DNA of 35,437 bases from the NCBI GenBank assembly GCA_029866205.1, contig JARWZT010000018.1, positions 1-35,437 of the forward strand, read 5' to 3'. Origin of the DNA: Rhodoferax sp. (GTDB taxonomy: Bacteria > Pseudomonadota > Gammaproteobacteria > Burkholderiales > Burkholderiaceae_C). The translations under genes were made by a program, and so were the position numbers. Positions 34,884 through 35,437 of this stretch are shown piece after piece. The first letter of the stretch is position 1. Every line of letters starts with the position of its first letter. The notes below the pieces were generated by a model, which was not told where the DNA came from, did no database searches, and saw only the letters and a list, made by a program, of their open reading frames with translations.

Positions 34884-35437
34884 TGGGACAAGCTGCGGCG
34901 CCATTGGCGGTCTCGGCGGTTGCCCCGGTGGCGGTGTACTGGGACTTTGAGAACCTGCACGCCCGGCTGGTCGAAGACCGCCAGGGCGATGGCGCCTACA
35001 ACACGCCTGACGGCCGTTTTAAGGCGCAAGAGCCTTTGGTGCAGGTGCAAAAACTGGTGGACTTTGTCGCCACGCTAGGGCCGATTGCGATCCATCGCGC
35101 CTACTGCAATTGGCAATACTTTGGCCGCTATCGCGAAGCCTTGCTGGGGGCCTCCATCGATTTGGTGCAACTGTTTCCGCCCGGCGCTTCGGCAAAAAAT
35201 GGCGCTGACATCCGCCTTTGCCTTGACGCCCTGGAGGACAGCGCCCGCTTCTCCCACATCGGCCAAGTCGTCGTCATTGGTGGGGACAGCGACTTTATGC
35301 CGCTGGCTCACAAGCTCAAAGCCGCTGGTCGCCGGGTCGTCGGTATCGGCGCGCGCAAATCCACCAACCGTTACTGGGCCGGGTGTTGCGACGCGTTTTA
35401 TTACTACGACGACGTCGTGGCGGGGGGGGGGGGGGGG
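34883..35437 (+). CDS. NYN-domain (PIN-like) putative RNase, 3' end missing
   Basis: 185 codons are readable with no stop before the window ends. The protein has VAVYWDFENLHA (Asp21) at the start of the fold, NGADIRLCLDALE, and VVVIGGDSDFMPLAHKLKAAGRRVVGIG, the acidic pattern of NYN/LabA-like PIN domains that bind metal and cut RNA. Intact relatives with a C-terminal OST-HTH/LOTUS domain are longer, but that part is not seen. The ATG overlaps the previous stop codon (TGATG). The last codons are polyglycine from a G homopolymer and are probably an artefact. Confidence 0.85.
   Translation, partial: MGQAAAPLAVSAVAPVAVYWDFENLHARLVEDRQGDGAYNTPDGRFKAQEPLVQVQKLVDFVATLGPIAIHRAYCNWQYFGRYREALLGASIDLVQLFPPGASAKNGADIRLCLDALEDSARFSHIGQVVVIGGDSDFMPLAHKLKAAGRRVVGIGARKSTNRYWAGCCDAFYYYDDVVAGGGGG
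35422..35437. repeat. Terminal run of 16 G
   Basis: The window ends in an uninterrupted G homopolymer inside a coding frame. It is more likely a sequencing or assembly artefact at a contig end than genuine sequence. Confidence 0.9.

Overview
The window looks like one complete assembly contig from a high-GC betaproteobacterium, most likely Burkholderiales and probably Comamonadaceae (Rhodoferax/Polaromonas-like). This rests on protein resemblance and on the order ribBX-ribH-nusB-aminotransferase next to tol genes; it was not checked by a search. The left edge breaks inside an IS3-family element and the right edge runs into 16 consecutive G inside a NYN-domain gene, so both ends look like assembly breaks.

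Layout. (1) 0-3.3 kb: IS3 end, a beta-propeller lipoprotein, a 3' relic of a giant secreted adhesin, a tiny lipoprotein and a bidirectional terminator. (2) 3.3-10.5 kb: an organosulfonate module. A leftward set hpsN-like > cuyA-like > Asp/Glu-type racemase > DegT-type aminotransferase > tauA-like binding protein is divergent from a MocR-type regulator, with a promoter and two CTGG half-repeats between them. It suggests catabolism of dihydroxypropanesulfonate and/or cysteate to pyruvate, ammonium and sulfite. (3) 10.5-16.8 kb: cfa, a structured leader or small RNA, an agmatinase-family ureohydrolase and dnaE. (4) 16.8-21.0 kb: an accessory island between dnaE and feoA. It holds two internally deleted DUF1016 (YhcG-type) nuclease genes flanking an ORF6N gene, a frameshifted UvrD-type helicase tail, an intact and strikingly AT-rich NACHT NTPase gene (candidate anti-phage STAND protein), a truncated DUF2130 gene and a perfect 28-bp palindrome. 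(5) 21.0-24.7 kb: Fur-box-controlled feoA-feoB plus a small cysteine-rich membrane protein, then a solitary PstS-like binding protein. (6) 24.7-30.9 kb, leftward: ribBX-ribH-nusB-aminotransferase-tolQ-tolR-tolA, with tolB-pal absent from the usual place, and hslR upstream. (7) 30.9-35.4 kb, rightward: a tctC-tctB-tctA tripartite carboxylate transporter, a fumarylacetoacetate-hydrolase-family enzyme and a truncated NYN nuclease-like gene.

The two most interesting parts are the sulfonate operon, whose racemase plus DegT aminotransferase do not match the standard pathways, and the NACHT gene sitting in a graveyard of mobile and defence-type genes. The rest is mostly core metabolism and envelope genes in tight operons with 1-4 bp overlaps. 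No rRNA, tRNA or CRISPR array was seen.
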